DNA of 64,000 bases from Marthasterias glacialis (GCA_911728455.2 OU452225.1:24152495-24216494); one strand, 5' to 3'; counted from the stretch's first letter, positions 1 through 11,455 are shown. Translations and numbers: made by a program. The notes: generated by a model not told the origin, from the letters alone.

Positions 1-6
1 GACAAC

Positions 7-651
7 ATGTCAACCAAGCTGAGCAAATCCTTTCACAAGCGCCACACCAAGAGCAGCCCACAGCCTCCTGTCCAGCACACTTCCTCTTCCGTGTCTCCGG
101 CTTCATCATCCACTTCAAGCGACATCCAGTGCGGCCAAGTACCCCTCATTGACCAGCTAGAAGAATTGCTTATAACTTCACTAGAGGTCCGGAAAGAATT
201 TGCTGGGGAAACCCCTACTCCCCGAGTAGTACTCTCGGAAACTGATTTCAATTTAGTGACGTCTCTGGCAGAATCTGTCAACAAATTGACATCTGCCAAG
301 ATGCACATCACAAAACAGATTTCGGTTTTCGAGAAAGCCATCTCAGCAAATCAACCCCCGCCATATTTGAAAAACACAGTGAGGCCTCCACATCTACACC
401 GAGGAGTTACCTTCCAAACGACCTTTACGTACAATTGGGAGCGACTCAATACTAAGGCCTCACTGTTGTTCACAAAACTAGCTCTAGAGGAGTACAAGTA
501 TCAAGCCAAGCAACTAACTACGAGACTGGGAGACAAAAACAAACAATCAAGACAGAGGCTGGTGGACCACTTCAACGGGGCAGAGTTACGAACAGCAGTT
601 CACCTCTTTGGATTTTTACCCAGCCAAGACCCCATCCTACCATGGGCGTAA
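7..651 (+). CDS. Intact 214-codon ORF upstream of a Penelope-like RT, function unknown
   Basis: An uninterrupted ATG-to-TAA frame of 214 codons. The first ~40 residues are Ser/Thr/Pro/His-rich and basic, followed by predicted helical stretches (around residues 48-62 and 80-112) and a C-terminal half rich in Leu, Lys and Glu (residues ~140-185) that could form a helical bundle. There is no zinc knuckle, GIY-YIG motif or RT motif. It lies about 200 bases before a decayed Penelope-like RT in the same orientation, so it may be a first ORF of that element; some PLEs are known to carry an extra upstream ORF. It is intact while the RT is heavily mutated, which is odd for one old element. Alternatively it is an unrelated host exon or a chance frame. 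I do not recognise the family. The 5' end of the element lies outside the window. Confidence 0.45.
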   Translation: MSTKLSKSFHKRHTKSSPQPPVQHTSSSVSPASSSTSSDIQCGQVPLIDQLEELLITSLEVRKEFAGETPTPRVVLSETDFNLVTSLAESVNKLTSAKMHITKQISVFEKAISANQPPPYLKNTVRPPHLHRGVTFQTTFTYNWERLNTKASLLFTKLALEEYKYQAKQLTTRLGDKNKQSRQRLVDHFNGAELRTAVHLFGFLPSQDPILPWA

Positions 652-854
652 AGAGAAAGCGTGACAGCAAGTAACAGACAACTTCGCTAAACAAAACAAC
701 CGGTCCTTCTCAAGACCACCACTTTTTCCAAAGAGAGATATTACAAACTGCTTTGTCAATTTGATTTATTAATAATAATACTATACTATGGCAATTCCAA
801 GTATATACTATTTTTTCTTATAAACAAACTTTGATAAATCTACCTTATCTCGTA

Positions 855-2917
855 ATGACCAAACGGAAAATTACCAAGCAAACTTGCCATTCTCAATCCC
901 AACAAAAAGCCAATCGCTTTTCACACAAGTGCTCTAACCACAAACGGTTCAATAAGAAGAATCTCCTTACACAATTAGCGTTAGACAGTGAACGTTTCAT
1001 AACCAACCTATCCAAGGCTAAACTTTCTGACATAGAGAAAATAGCCTTAGGAAAAGGACTCAACTTCGTTCCCACTCCCGCTAAACCAACCCGGAGAAAA
1101 CTTCTGAGTGATTTCAATGTCTTCCAACGAAGAATGAGAATTGCTTTTGTGATGCACAATAAACCTAACAAGGCTCAACCTTTCAAACCACCATCCAAGT
1201 GGCTTCCAATCACAACACAATGTGCCACGCGCGAGAATTACTTGGAAGCTACTAAATACCAATTTGCTCATGTCAGACTGAGAAATCAGAAAACAAACAT
1301 GACAAAACAAGAGCTATCAGCCATACTCAAGCTCAAAAACAATCCAGACATCGTAATCAAACCCTATGATAAAGGAAGAGGCATTTGCGTTTTTAACTGA
1401 ACCGATTATTTACAAGTGGGATACCGCAATCTTGAATCCAAGCACTACAGAAAGTGGGACCAAGATATGACACCACAAACCACTATCTTGGTAAACAACT
1501 TACTTCTCGATTTACATCGAAACAACCACATCAACAAACAAACTTTGGCCTACCTCGATCCACTCTCCCAACCATGCCAATGCCCTACAATGTATTTTCT
1601 CCCGGAAAATACACAAAACACTGACCCCGGGCATACCATTTGTAGGGAGACCAATCATAAGTGGATGTTCAAGCCCAACAGCCAAAATATCAGAATTTGT
1701 AGACCACTTTCTTCTCCCAATAGTTACCGCCCAACCTACATATGTACTCGACACAGCCGACATACTGCGGAAACTAGAAGGAACAACTTTCCCACCCCAA
1801 GTTCAGATAACAAGCATAGATGTCGTTTCAATGTACACTAATGTTCACCAAACCGAGGCAATAAACAGTATCTGCAATGCCTTAGACCAAAACAACCACA
1901 TCTACTCCATCACAAAATCACCATCCGACTACATCCAAAGATTATTGGAACTGGTCATAGGAAGAAATTGCTTTCAGTTTGGTGACAATTTTTATCATCA
2001 AAAAAATAAGATGCACCATGGGCTCAACAGCGAGCCCAGAAATTTGCGATATTACACTACACAATCTGGAAAAACAAAGCCTTGAAAAAGCTGATAACAT
2101 CTTAACTTGGTGGCGCTATAGAGACGACATTCTCGTCATCTATAACAACACTCTTGAAAACTTCAAGAGCCTTATCCACAACATGAATCAGTTACATCCA
2201 ACCCTCAAATTTACTTTTGACTTGACAATCTTCAAGGTAAAAGGTTCAATGAAACAGGTATTTTTGACACAAAAGTATATACCAAACCCACCGAAACCTA
2301 CCAATACCTACATAACACATCATCACACCCCCCTCACGTGTTGAAAGCATTCATCTATGGAGAAACACTCCGTTACGCAAAGAACACAAACAATGAAGAT
2401 GATTTTCTTATCAAGGTCCACAATTTTTCCGACAAATTAATAATGAGAGGTTATAAAGCTTCGAAAATAAATAAAATCACGGGAAAAGAATCACACAATG
2501 AAAGATCCCAATTGATTCAACAAAAACCAAACAATCAGAAACCAAGACTCCACTAGTCTTCAGTACAGCATATAACCCATACATCAACCATGGTAACATC
2601 AACAAGGCGATAAACAAATATTGGTCATATATACAACACAACGAAACACTCACAGGTATTTTCCCAAAACCTCCTTTCGTTGCCTACACAAAAAAGATCA
2701 AAACATACAAAAAAAGTTGATCAGAGCTAAACTCAACCAGAGTCCAACTGACTCATCCTCTCAACAGCTCACTTTTATCCCTCACGACTCTGGATTTATT
2801 GATGATCCAGATGAAACACTTAACATGCTTATCTCCTTATTGGAAGAACAATTCACCGATGACCAGGGTTTCACTCCTGAAAAGTGTCCGCATTCGGATT
2901 CACAATCTTCATTTTGA
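855..2917 (+). pseudogene. Penelope-like element reverse transcriptase, multiply frameshifted
   Basis: Reverse transcriptase of the Penelope-like class. Starting from the ATG at 855, successive frames give the PLE order: LSDIEKIALGKGLNFVPTP (~1027-1083), the NNPDIVIKPYDKGRGICVF box (~1340-1395), a KIHK..PGIPFVGRPIISG block (~1608-1665), SIDVVSMYTNV (~1815-1845), MGSTASPEICDI (~2018-2053), the catalytic RYRDDILVIYN (~2115-2147), KVYTKPTETYQYLHN (~2271-2315) and SDKLIMRGYKASK. The frame is broken by a TGA at 1398-1400 and by frameshifts near 1590, 2010, 2240, 2490 and 2710, so it is dead. After the RT thumb (VAYTKKIKTYKK) the protein ends in an acidic Leu-rich tail; I see no Cys-rich or GIY-YIG endonuclease domain there. 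The RYRDD box and the KPT/YLH block make PLE much more likely than a LINE or group II RT. Confidence 0.85.
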
Positions 2918-3229
2918 ACTATAGCGAAAACAAACTTTATGTCTCCAGAGTGAGACATGAGAATGTCTCCAGAGTGAGACATGAGACCTACAGATTCTTC
3001 TAGAATCACCCACACCCGCAACTGATGATTGCCCGAAATCGGTCACCCACTTTGTTTGCCACACATACCCCAGTCAATACGACAAAAATTGCGAACAAAG
3101 TTATACAGACATGGACCCAACCCATAAAACATGTGAAACTTTATTTTACATTTCTATGCATTACAAGTCAACAGTCATAAAACGTCACTGAATTGGACAG
3201 CAGCATCATTTCTTTACCATTTCTTTACC
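2918..3229 (+). mobile_element. 3' tail of PLE copy 1, with a degenerate hammerhead-like core
   Basis: Noncoding tail shared with PLE copies at 7.2-8.0 kb and 41.9-42.4 kb (minus). It contains GATTCT/AGAATC (3003-style hairpin around 2993-3007), then CTGATGA at 3022-3028 and GAAA at 3035-3038. In this copy the 10-bp-plus stem between the two boxes is lost. A short tandem duplication of a MSCAGAGTGAGACATGAG-like motif is present at 2942-2985. Further on, a block around GTCACTGAATTGGACAGCA (about 3183-3202) is conserved in all three copies and marks the 3' end. The tail stops where homology to the inverted-duplication arm begins. Confidence 0.6.
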
Positions 3230-3425
3230 AGTATCACATATCGGATGTCACTGTAGTATGTATTCAAAAGTGAAAGGCCTCCAGGAATAGTCCATACCAC
3301 TTTGTAAATTGTATACTCCCTACTTTGAGCCATTCTCATTGTACTTTTGAAGTAGAAACATGTGAGCATAAATAAATCAGAAAGGAAACCCTTCCAGTCA
3401 GTTTGTGGAAAAGTGTTTAACATAC

Positions 3426-3684
3426 CTTGATTGTATTGTAGAGCCAGGGTTCTAGTCCATCATCTAGAGGTCCATGATACTGGGGTGACATCAGAGAGCT
3501 TCAGCAGAGGGTACATCTGGGTTTGCTTCTCTCTGAAGGGTGATTCAACAAGACCGAGCAGTGGATGCTAAGGCCAGGGTCATCAACTCCAGGGTTCTCA
3601 AGCAGAGGATGACCAAGCTCCCCAAGCTCATCAGGGTGCCACCAAGGAACATCTCATGAGTTTGTTTTGTTACTCACAGATAAT
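3426..3684 (-). other. Splice-bounded noncoding block, inverted copy of 41018-41275
   Basis: On the minus strand the block is preceded by a TTTTACAACAG acceptor and followed by CAAG|GTATG, a good donor. All frames contain stops, so it is unlikely to code for protein. It is a close copy of the plus-strand block at 41018-41275 and keeps both splice dinucleotides. It is either a duplicated exon of a noncoding transcript or a dead copy of one. Confidence 0.5.
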
Positions 3685-4515
3685 CTGTTGTAAAAGAAAA
3701 GCAATGAGAACATTTATTAAACACCACAAACCTGGAATAATAGGGCAGCCTGGAACTACAGAGGCCATGCGAACCTTTCTTTGTTAGTGCCACTGACTTC
3801 AGGATTTTACAATGGCAGAGCCCTTTGTGAAATGAAAACACTTTTGCCTCCTCAAGATAAAATTGAAGGGCTGGTGTCTAACTGTTGCAGTTACATTGTG
3901 TTTTTGTTATTTATTTAAACCTGAATAAAAAAAACCTTCATTACATATACTGCTCAACTAAATAAAAAAAAATATAATAAAAGTGTAAAGATTTCATATT
4001 TTGTGGTACTATCAAGCTGATACCAGTCAAAATTTTACCTTCCTTTTTTCTATTTATACAAAAACTGATCAGCTAATGGTATGAATTTCCTTTAACACCA
4101 ATGTTCTGACTCACACACTTTCAAATACAGTCCATAAAGTATATCCCCCAACAGTATGCTCTCTAAATGCAAAAGAGTGAAAATTCACTCTCTCACCCGA
4201 GTGGTGTCATTGTGGCTCTTTTAGTTATACAGGAGACAGCAACATTGCTGTGTTAGGGACACCATCATAAGTATTTTTAAATCAGCTTGCCAAGGCCCGC
4301 CTGCCCCGTCTCGGTTTGGAGGGCCGTGGCCAACCGACCCCTACCAAGTGCGGCGCAGAGGATTAAAAATGCATAACAATGGGAACAAAAGCGATTGTCA
4401 GCATTTCTAAACATCGCGGCCGGCCGCAAGCGACTGACAATCTATTTCCACCTCCATAAAACTTACCGTAAAGTGCTCAAATCCCGGGTAAAGTCAAGAT
4501 TCATTCTTGGTTTGA

Positions 4516-4549
4516 CCATGGAGGTAGAATTAGAATTCTACCTCCATGG
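4516..4549. repeat. Near-perfect 34-bp palindrome inside the Harbinger element
   Basis: CCATGGAGGTAGAATT is followed directly by its reverse complement, with GGTTTGACC as an additional direct copy on both sides. It could extrude as a small hairpin. Confidence 0.85.
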
Positions 4550-4675
4550 TTTGACCGAGTTTTGAGCCGACAAATATCAATTGGAAGGAGTCGCAATGGG
4601 AAAAACGCAAGCAGTCCCGTCAGTGTACGATTTTTAAAAATACATAATACAGGTAAAAACATGGTGGTAAATTTA

Positions 4676-4741
4676 ACTTTTTTCAGAAATGTATCTGACA
4701 CAATAATAGTCACTATTGTGTCAAATACATTTCTGAAAAAA
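4676..4741. repeat. Inverted repeat, ~28-bp arms, inside the Harbinger element
   Basis: TTTCAGAAATGTATCTGACA and its near reverse complement face each other around a centre AATAGTCACTATT at about 4704-4716. One or two mismatches are present. Probably a small nested insertion or a fold-back remnant. Confidence 0.8.
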
Positions 4742-4789
4742 GGTCAATTTGCGACTGAAATCTGAATGGATTGGACGTCATTTGTCAAT

Positions 4790-5560
4790 TCGTAAACTTT
4801 GTAAATTTTTAAACGAGAGAAATTCCCACTCCGTTGACCTTCTAATGGATTACCGTATTGCAGCATTCACGGCAGAACATTTTCTCAACAGAAATGATCG
4901 AAGAAATGGAGATTCATTGTAGAATTCACGCCCATAATTTTTTCACTGAAGTCAATCTAGAATTTACACCTCCGTTATTTTAAAGCTTAGGCCTAAGACA
5001 TGATTTCCACCCCAACAAAATGTTAAACGAAAGTTAATTGTAGAAATCACGCCCCGTTGATTTTTAAACGGAAGAAACTTGTAGAATTCCAGCTCCGTTG
5101 ACTTTTCTTCGGAATACCGTATTACAGCATTCACGCAAGAACATTTTTCAACAGAAATGCCTGAAGAATTCCCACCCCAATTTTTTTTCCCTTGTAAGGA
5201 AGTTAATTGTAAAATTCACGCCCTGTAATTTTGCAATTTTTTTTTGTAGAATTCCCGCCCGAAAGGTGTTAAGCGTTAAATGGAGGTTCGCTGTACAATA
5301 CACGCCCGTAATTTTTTAACTGAAGTCATCTATAATTCACACCTGTAATTTTTAAACTTGAGACGATTGTAATATTTTCGTCCAAACAAAATGTTAAATG
5401 GAAGTTTATTGTAGAAATCACGCCCGTAAATTTTTAAACGGAAGAAATTTGCTCCCGCTCTGTTGACCTTTTAATGGATTACCGTTTTCCCACCCCAATT
5501 GTTGTTTCCATTGTGAGGAAGTTACTTGTAGAATTCACGTTCACGCATCAGTTCGGGAGG
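4790..5560. repeat. Degenerate minisatellite within the Harbinger element
   Basis: A diverged tandem repeat of roughly 60-80 bp. The recurring core is GTAGAATTCACGCCCGTAAT followed by a T-run and AACGGAAG-like sequence; at least eight recognisable copies of the GTAGAATTC-ACGCC core occur. Units differ by many substitutions and small indels, so the expansion is old. Confidence 0.7.
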
Positions 5561-6539
5561 CATCAATTCAGTTATTGTAAAACCCAAAATTCAATGTCGT
5601 TCAGTCTCACTACTAATCCACACTTGCGTGTCAAACAAGCATGCAGTCTGGTTGAAACCATTTCGCTTTGCCTACACAGTAACTCTGCATAGCCATACCA
5701 CACAGTACATTTACAATCTACCTATGGAGGCGCGCACCCGACATAGACTTGACTGTCAAATTTACATATCGCGAAACAAATTTTTCTGTTGGCTGATTTT
5801 GCTGTCAGGAAGACTGTGGCTGTGTGCAATGCCTGGGTCCTATGCTGTATGCTCCGATCTTGGGGAAAACTTGAACGTTCCGATCCGCTCAGCGATACTT
5901 TTTAAATGCTTGTGAATTTATTGCAGGTTTTATTATCAATGATCATGTTTAGTTGACCTTTCACACTAGCTTTTCGGAACCCTCCATTTTAAAACCGCTA
6001 CAAAAAGGAGCATCAATGCCAGATCAGACTCCAGTGTAAACATCGTGCATGATCAGCGTGATCGCCCTTGTTGGATCTGATCCTCCTTTGATCGCCCTTG
6101 CCAGATCAAGTGTAAACGCGCGGTCATACACATGTCGTTGAAGTGGTTGGAATGCAATTGTATCAAAATGTGCACCAGTCCTCCAAGGTCCATTGCATTC
6201 AGTTTATGACATCGGCCCGACCCAGCGGGCTGCAGCTATTCATTGTCTTTTGTTCACGCAAATAATGGAAGCACAATGAGGCCGAGTTAATGAGCTGCTG
6301 GCCTTGCAGCGGCACCGCGGTGGAATCTCTCAAAACTGCCAAAAATACAAAGACCACAGGAGACCGAAGCAGGCCGCGGCAGGCTGATTAAAATACTTAT
6401 GATGGTGTCCCTTAGAAAGGAACATCTTTGTCATTTCTTTTAACTTTTGATAAATAAAAGAAAACCTTGATTGCTTAACTATAACTCTGCTGATAAATAA
6501 AAGGCTATTGGCAGTGACTATCAACATACCTTGGTTGCA

Positions 6540-6787
6540 TCATGGGTCCAACATTACTCCTGGTGTTCTGCTCATCAGGTCTGTAGTGACATCAAAGGTT
6601 CCGTACGACTATGTGTTTTCTTCTGTGTCATGAGGGTGTTCCTGTTAAATTTAACCACATCGGCCATGTTGTGCGAAGTCAGATGGACATCAACTACATA
6701 GGTGTCTCAAGTACAGGATGACCAAGAAGTTTCAATGGGATGAAAGGTGAACATCTTGAGATCTTGTGTTGTCTCTGATGGTTTTAT
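6540..6787 (-). other. Splice-bounded noncoding block, inverted copy of 39730-39964
   Basis: On the minus strand, acceptor TTTTACAACAG precedes the block and CCAAG|GTATG follows it. It matches the plus-strand block at 39730-39964 and has no long frame. A 72-codon frame overlapping it and its upstream flank lacks conservation of reading frame with the partner copy, so I treat the block as noncoding. Confidence 0.5.
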
Positions 6788-7194
6788 CTGTTGTAAAAAG
6801 AAGGGCAGAAAAGGATTAACTACATGTAAGACAGTATGTGTCTTTGGTTGTGCAAACTTCAATTTGTGCAAAGTTTTGGAGAGGGATGTTTCATCAGCCA
6901 TCTCTGAACACACAAGTACAAACAAACCAATACGATTAATTTAAAATAATATTGAGGTTCAATGCCTGCCTGGCAGTGACTCTGGCAACAGTCTCAGTTT
7001 TCAGGGTTGAATTGAAATTTAAGCAATGTAATGCATCAAAATATCTTTCTACAATTCTTTAGTGATGCAACTTTTTTAATATTGATTCTGCTGTACAGAA
7101 GTGAGTACCGTAAATAAAAAGAACAATCATAGCATTCTAACCAAATGATTCATTTGTATTCATCCATGATCCATCAGAAATAAACAACACCACA

Positions 7195-7995
7195 AACCAA
7201 GTACCTTTCATTGAACGATCAAACCTGATTCATAACTGTTGGCAGATAAACAAAAAACAAGAAATCAAGACTCCATATGTTTTGACGACAACATACGACC
7301 CTTGTATAAACCATTTTGACTTAAAATCGTGCAGTCAAAAGACACTGGTCAATGATCCAAGCAACAACACACCCCGGGAAATTTACCATACCCTCACTTC
7401 GTTGCTTTCATTTAAAAAAAAGACCAAAATATACGAGAAAAACTGGTCAGAGCAAAATTTAATCGGAGTCCAACCGACTTATCAACTCAACAGCTCTCCC
7501 CCGTTCCCAATGACTCTGTTTTGGAAGACCACGACGAAGCACTAGAAATTTTAATTGCATTATTGGAGGAACAAACAAGGCATCTACCACTCAGAATAAC
7601 CGTCCCCAAAAGGGCAACCATATACAACCTCGAACCGAAACAAACACAACCAACCCTCCACTGTCTACACACAAGACATGAGACATACCGATTCTTGGTC
7701 AGAAAGAACTATTTGCAACTGATGATTGCCTGTACTCGAGGCATGAAAACATATTATTGCTATTTGAGGATCTGACAAAATATCCTCAGTCTCACCTATC
7801 TCGTTGAAACTAAAGACACAATCTGTCATGCTAGTTCCACCGGTCATCTTATATTCATCTACAATTAACCCCTGTCAAAATGACAATACTATGAATATAA
7901 AAATTGTATAAAATGCTTGTACATTTTTGTGATTTCAAGTCAACAGTTACGAAGTGTCACTAAATTGGACAGCACCATCACTGACTTATCAATCA
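7195..7995 (+). pseudogene. PLE copy 2, 5'-truncated 3' end fragment
   Basis: This fragment begins in the post-RT region of the same PLE family: KTPYVLTTTYDPCINH (~7269-7316) matches KTPLVFSTAYNPYINH of copy 1, then the REKLVRAKFNRSPTDLSTQQ region and an acidic tail ending in LEILIALLEEQT (~7543-7578). Frameshifts and stops separate the pieces. Downstream come the hammerhead-like core and the conserved GTCACTAAATTGGACAGCA end block (~7957-7975). Loss of the 5' part fits incomplete reverse transcription. Confidence 0.75.
7683..7800 (+). ncRNA. Candidate hammerhead-type ribozyme core in PLE copy 2
   Basis: CTGATGA (7719-7725) and GAAA (7745-7748) flank a 5-bp stem TGCCT/AGGCA (7727-7731 with 7739-7743) with a 7-base loop, which is the layout of hammerhead stem II with its two catalytic boxes. 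Hammerhead motifs are known from PLE terminal regions. Upstream, GATTC|TT (7691-7697) could serve as a UH cleavage site with minimal stems on either side (AA/UU and UUG/CAA), but these stems are very short. A further hairpin, TGAGGAT/ATCCTCA, follows at about 7764-7788. The base pair next to the core is U-U, so activity is uncertain. Confidence 0.4.
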
Positions 7996-8595
7996 AAAAA
8001 TAATATTTAATACCCATTATGTTATTAACATCAACCTATAAATTTACGAGAACAGTCAAAAGGCATATCCGTAAATTTCTTTCAAACACCATTTTGGTTG
8101 TTTACATACATCAAAAATAACATGTCAACAGATGTCCTGATGTCAACCCCATTCTAACCTTTCTCATTCCAAAAAGGTACTGCTATCCCACCTCCACCCG
8201 CATACGGGAATAAAAATATCAATTTCTTTGGAATTGTAACAAAAACGACAGCAGCTATGCCAATAATTTGTTCACCATCAGACAGTACGGTAACAGCTTA
8301 ACAATTTTGTGTGTGTAAATGACCTTATCCGAGGTCAACTTCCCGTCGAAACGGATGTTGAGGTTTGTTACGAATATCTCAAAACCTACAAGTCAGAATT
8401 TGACGTAATTTGATAGGTCGTAAAACGATCGTTACACATGACAAATTTATTCGTTGATTGTAAATACTTGGAAAGATATTGCCTCTTCATTTGGAGAAAT
8501 GCGTTAAAGTCTTCTTGGAGTTTTGCGAGCGCGCGCGCTGTACAATGGCCCTTTTTCGAATCCACAGCTTTGGCTTTGGATTCGGCTTCAGGGTC
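7996..8595. other. Spacer with no recognisable gene
   Basis: AT-rich up to about 8350, then a region (8500-8595) with CGCGCGCG and pairs of GAATCC/GGATTC boxes leading into the fold-back repeats. Only short chance frames. Confidence 0.6.
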
Positions 8596-8871
8596 CATCC
8601 TCTTCTCTGAAGCCCTGAGCGCGTCCACAAAGCACGCGCAATTGTCATAACAACCGCGGGGCCAAGCTAGCCTGAACCGAATCCGGAGCCGAAGCCGTGG
8701 TTTTGAAATGGGCCAATGTTGCCATTGTGGGGTCGTTGAAACTACACAGCTGGTATCCTGCGTTGACTGCGCAAAACATTATGCAAGTCCGGGCATCAGC
8801 GAACACGTGATCCCCGCAGCGCTAAAATACGACTTTTTTCAAGTCAGAAAACAGTCGTAACATTAGTAATC
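8596..8871. repeat. 276-bp direct repeat, copy 1
   Basis: Apparently identical to 9393-9668 (offset 797 bp). The repeat starts CATCCTCTTCTCTGAAGC and ends CATTAGTAATC. It includes a GGTATCCTGCGTTGACTGCG motif also found at the turning points of the neighbouring palindromes. Confidence 0.9.
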
Positions 8872-9392
8872 AAAATGGCGATTGTAACGGCAGGGTTGTC
8901 AGAGCCCCTAAAAATCATCGATTTGGAGGACAGAAAATGATCGTGAGTACAATTAAATGCATTTTATTACACCATAAACACTTGGAGAAGACAGTAGGCG
9001 AATTTTGAGCAATTCTGTTGAGTCTAAGGCATTTTTTTTTAACAGAGGTGATTTAAATCCTCCTGACCGTCGCAGTTACTACATATTCTTTACTGGGGCG
9101 CTAGTACGACAGATAATGTCAAAATCTCAAAAAAGGAGTACAGCGCCCAGTTACTGGGTCTAGTCTAGGGTTAGACCCAGTAACTGGGGCGCTGTACTCC
9201 TTTTTTAAATTTTTGACATTGTCGGTCAGACTAGCGCCCCAGAAAAGTATGTGTAAGTTGGTTTGAAAAGCTGTTATGGCGAAGAGGATTTAAAACACCT
9301 CTAAAAAAGTGGCCAAATTACATCAAAAACTCAACAGAATTGCTGGAAAATCGCCTACTGGCTTCTCAAGATATCAAAGATGAAATAGAATG

Positions 9393-9668
9393 CATCCTCT
9401 TCTCTGAAGCCCTGAGCGCGTCCACAAAGCACGCGCAATTGTCATAACAACCGCGGGGCCAAGCTAGCCTGAACCGAATCCGGAGCCGAAGCCGTGGTTT
9501 TGAAATGGGCCAATGTTGCCATTGTGGGGTCGTTGAAACTACACAGCTGGTATCCTGCGTTGACTGCGCAAAACATTATGCAAGTCCGGGCATCAGCGAA
9601 CACGTGATCCCCGCAGCGCTAAAATACGACTTTTTTCAAGTCAGAAAACAGTCGTAACATTAGTAATC
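9393..9668. repeat. 276-bp direct repeat, copy 2
   Basis: Second, apparently base-identical copy of 8596-8871. It sits at the end of the right arm of the first palindrome (centre ~9167), so the duplication is recent relative to the diverged palindrome arms around it. Confidence 0.9.
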
Positions 9669-11455
9669 CAAATCGATGATTTTTTAGCCCACTAAAACCA
9701 CTCAAAATGCAGCCGTTAAAATTGCCATTTTACTACTGCTGGTCATGCGATACTCAACGACTGTTTCCTTACATGTTTATTTGTCGTATTAACACTACGC
9801 GGATTGCGTGTTCGCTGATGCCCTGAATTGCGCATTGTCTTGTGCAGTCAGCGCAGGATACCAGCCGTACAACATGCGCGCTCGGCCAATCATGACCAAA
9901 TGGAACTTTCAGTAGCCACGGGGGGGTCGTTGCACTACATAGCTGGTATCCTGCGTTGACTGCACAAGACAATGTGCAAGTCAGGGCATCAGCGAACACG
10001 CAATCCTCGTATAAGGAAACAGTCGTTGAATATCGCAGTATCAGTAGTAAAATGGCGATTGTAACGGCTGCATTTGAGTGGTTTTAGTGGGCTAAAAAAT
10101 CATCGATTTGGAGGACGGAAAGTGATCGTAAGTACAATTAAATGCATTCTATTTCATCTTGATTTCTTGAGAAGCCAGTAGGCAATTTTCCAGCAATTCT
10201 GTTGAGTTTTTGTTGTAACTTTGGCCACTTTTTTAGAGGTGTTTTAAATCCTCTTCGCCATAACAACTTTTCAAACCAACTTACACATACTTTTCTGGGG
10301 CGCTAGTACGACTGACAATGTCAAAATTTAAAAAAAAGGAGTACAGCGCCCCAGTTACTGGGTCTAGTCTAGACCCAGTAACTGGGGCGCTGTACTCCTT
10401 TTTTGAGATTTTTGACATTATCTGTCGTACTAGCGCCCCAGTCCGTGGTATATTTGGAAAGTGCTCCGATTCGGAGTCCGAAGCGGTTTTTTTCTGAATC
10501 AGTTACAAAATTGTCAAAATTGCAACAAGGACTCGACAGAATTGCTTGAAAATCGCCTACTGGCTTCTTCAAGTATTTACGGTGAAATAAAATGCAGTTA
10601 ATTGTACTCACGATCATTTTTGGTCCTCCAAATCGATGATTATTAGCCCACTATCACGCATATATCAAATTTGTCGTTAGAATCGCCATTTTAAATGTGA
10701 TACTCAACGACCGTTTTCTGATGTCTAAAACGCTGCGAGGATTGCGTGTTCGCTGAGGCCCTGACTTTCATATTGTTTTCCGCGCAGTCAACGCAGGATA
10801 CCAGGCTGTGTGTAGCGCCAATGTTCACTGATGCCCTGACATTCATATTGATTTGCGCAGTCAATGTAGGATACCAGTAGCCTGGTATCCTGCGTTGACT
10901 GCGCAAATCAATATGCATGTCAGGGCATCAGCGAACATTGGCGCTACACACAGCCTGGTATCCTGCGTTGACTGCGCGGAAAACAATATGAAAGTTAGGG
11001 CCTCAGCTAGACCCAGTAACTGGGGCGCTGTACTCCTTTTTTGAGATTTTTGACATTATCTGTCGTACTAGCGCCCCAGTCCGTGGTATATATGGAAAGT
11101 GCTCCGATTCGGAGTCCGAAGCGGATTTTTTCTGAATCAGTTACAAAGTTGTCAAAATTGCAACAAGGACTCTACAGAATTGCTTGAAAATAGCCTACTG
11201 GCTTCTCCAAGTATCTACGGTGAAATAAAATGCAGTTAATTGTACTCACGATCATTTTTGGTCCTCCAAATCGATGATTTTTAGCCCACTATCACGCATA
11301 TATCAAATTTGCCGTTAGAATCGCCATTTTGAATGTGATACTCAACGACCGTTTCCTTATGTCTAAAACGCTGCGAGGATTGCGTGTTCGCTGAGGCCCT
11401 GACTTTCATATTGTTTTCCGCGCAGTCAATGCAGGATACCAGGCTGTGTGTAGCG

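Larger units (their letters stand above)
4256..6411. mobile_element. Non-autonomous PIF/Harbinger-type DNA transposon, 2156 bp, TTA target duplication
   Basis: The ends are inverted repeats beginning GGGACACCATCATAAG and staying similar for roughly 45 bp (left 4256-4300, right ~6367-6411). It is flanked by TTA on both sides (4253-4255 and 6412-6414). The inverted-duplication partner at 40080-40092 holds the unoccupied site with a single TTA, which proves the borders. A 3-bp TWA duplication with GG-starting ends is typical of PIF/Harbinger. No transposase frame exists inside, so it would depend on another element. The interior holds two hairpins (4516-4549 and ~4678-4741), a degenerate minisatellite (about 4790-5560) and unique-looking sequence after that. 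Confidence 0.85.
3230..7164. repeat. Left arm of a large inverted duplication (partner 39335-41474)
   Basis: Read on the minus strand, this segment matches 39335-41474 over almost its whole length apart from insertions. Clear shared landmarks are the two splice-bounded blocks (3426-3684 with 41018-41275; 6540-6787 with 39730-39964), a GTCACTGCCAGGCAGGCATTG stretch (~6963-6985 with ~39520-39540), and the intervening intron-like DNA. The left arm has gained a 2156-bp Harbinger-type element (4256-6411). The right arm has its own roughly 325-bp insertion after 40112, flanked by AAAAG. PLE debris lies at the outer edge of both arms. Confidence 0.85.
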
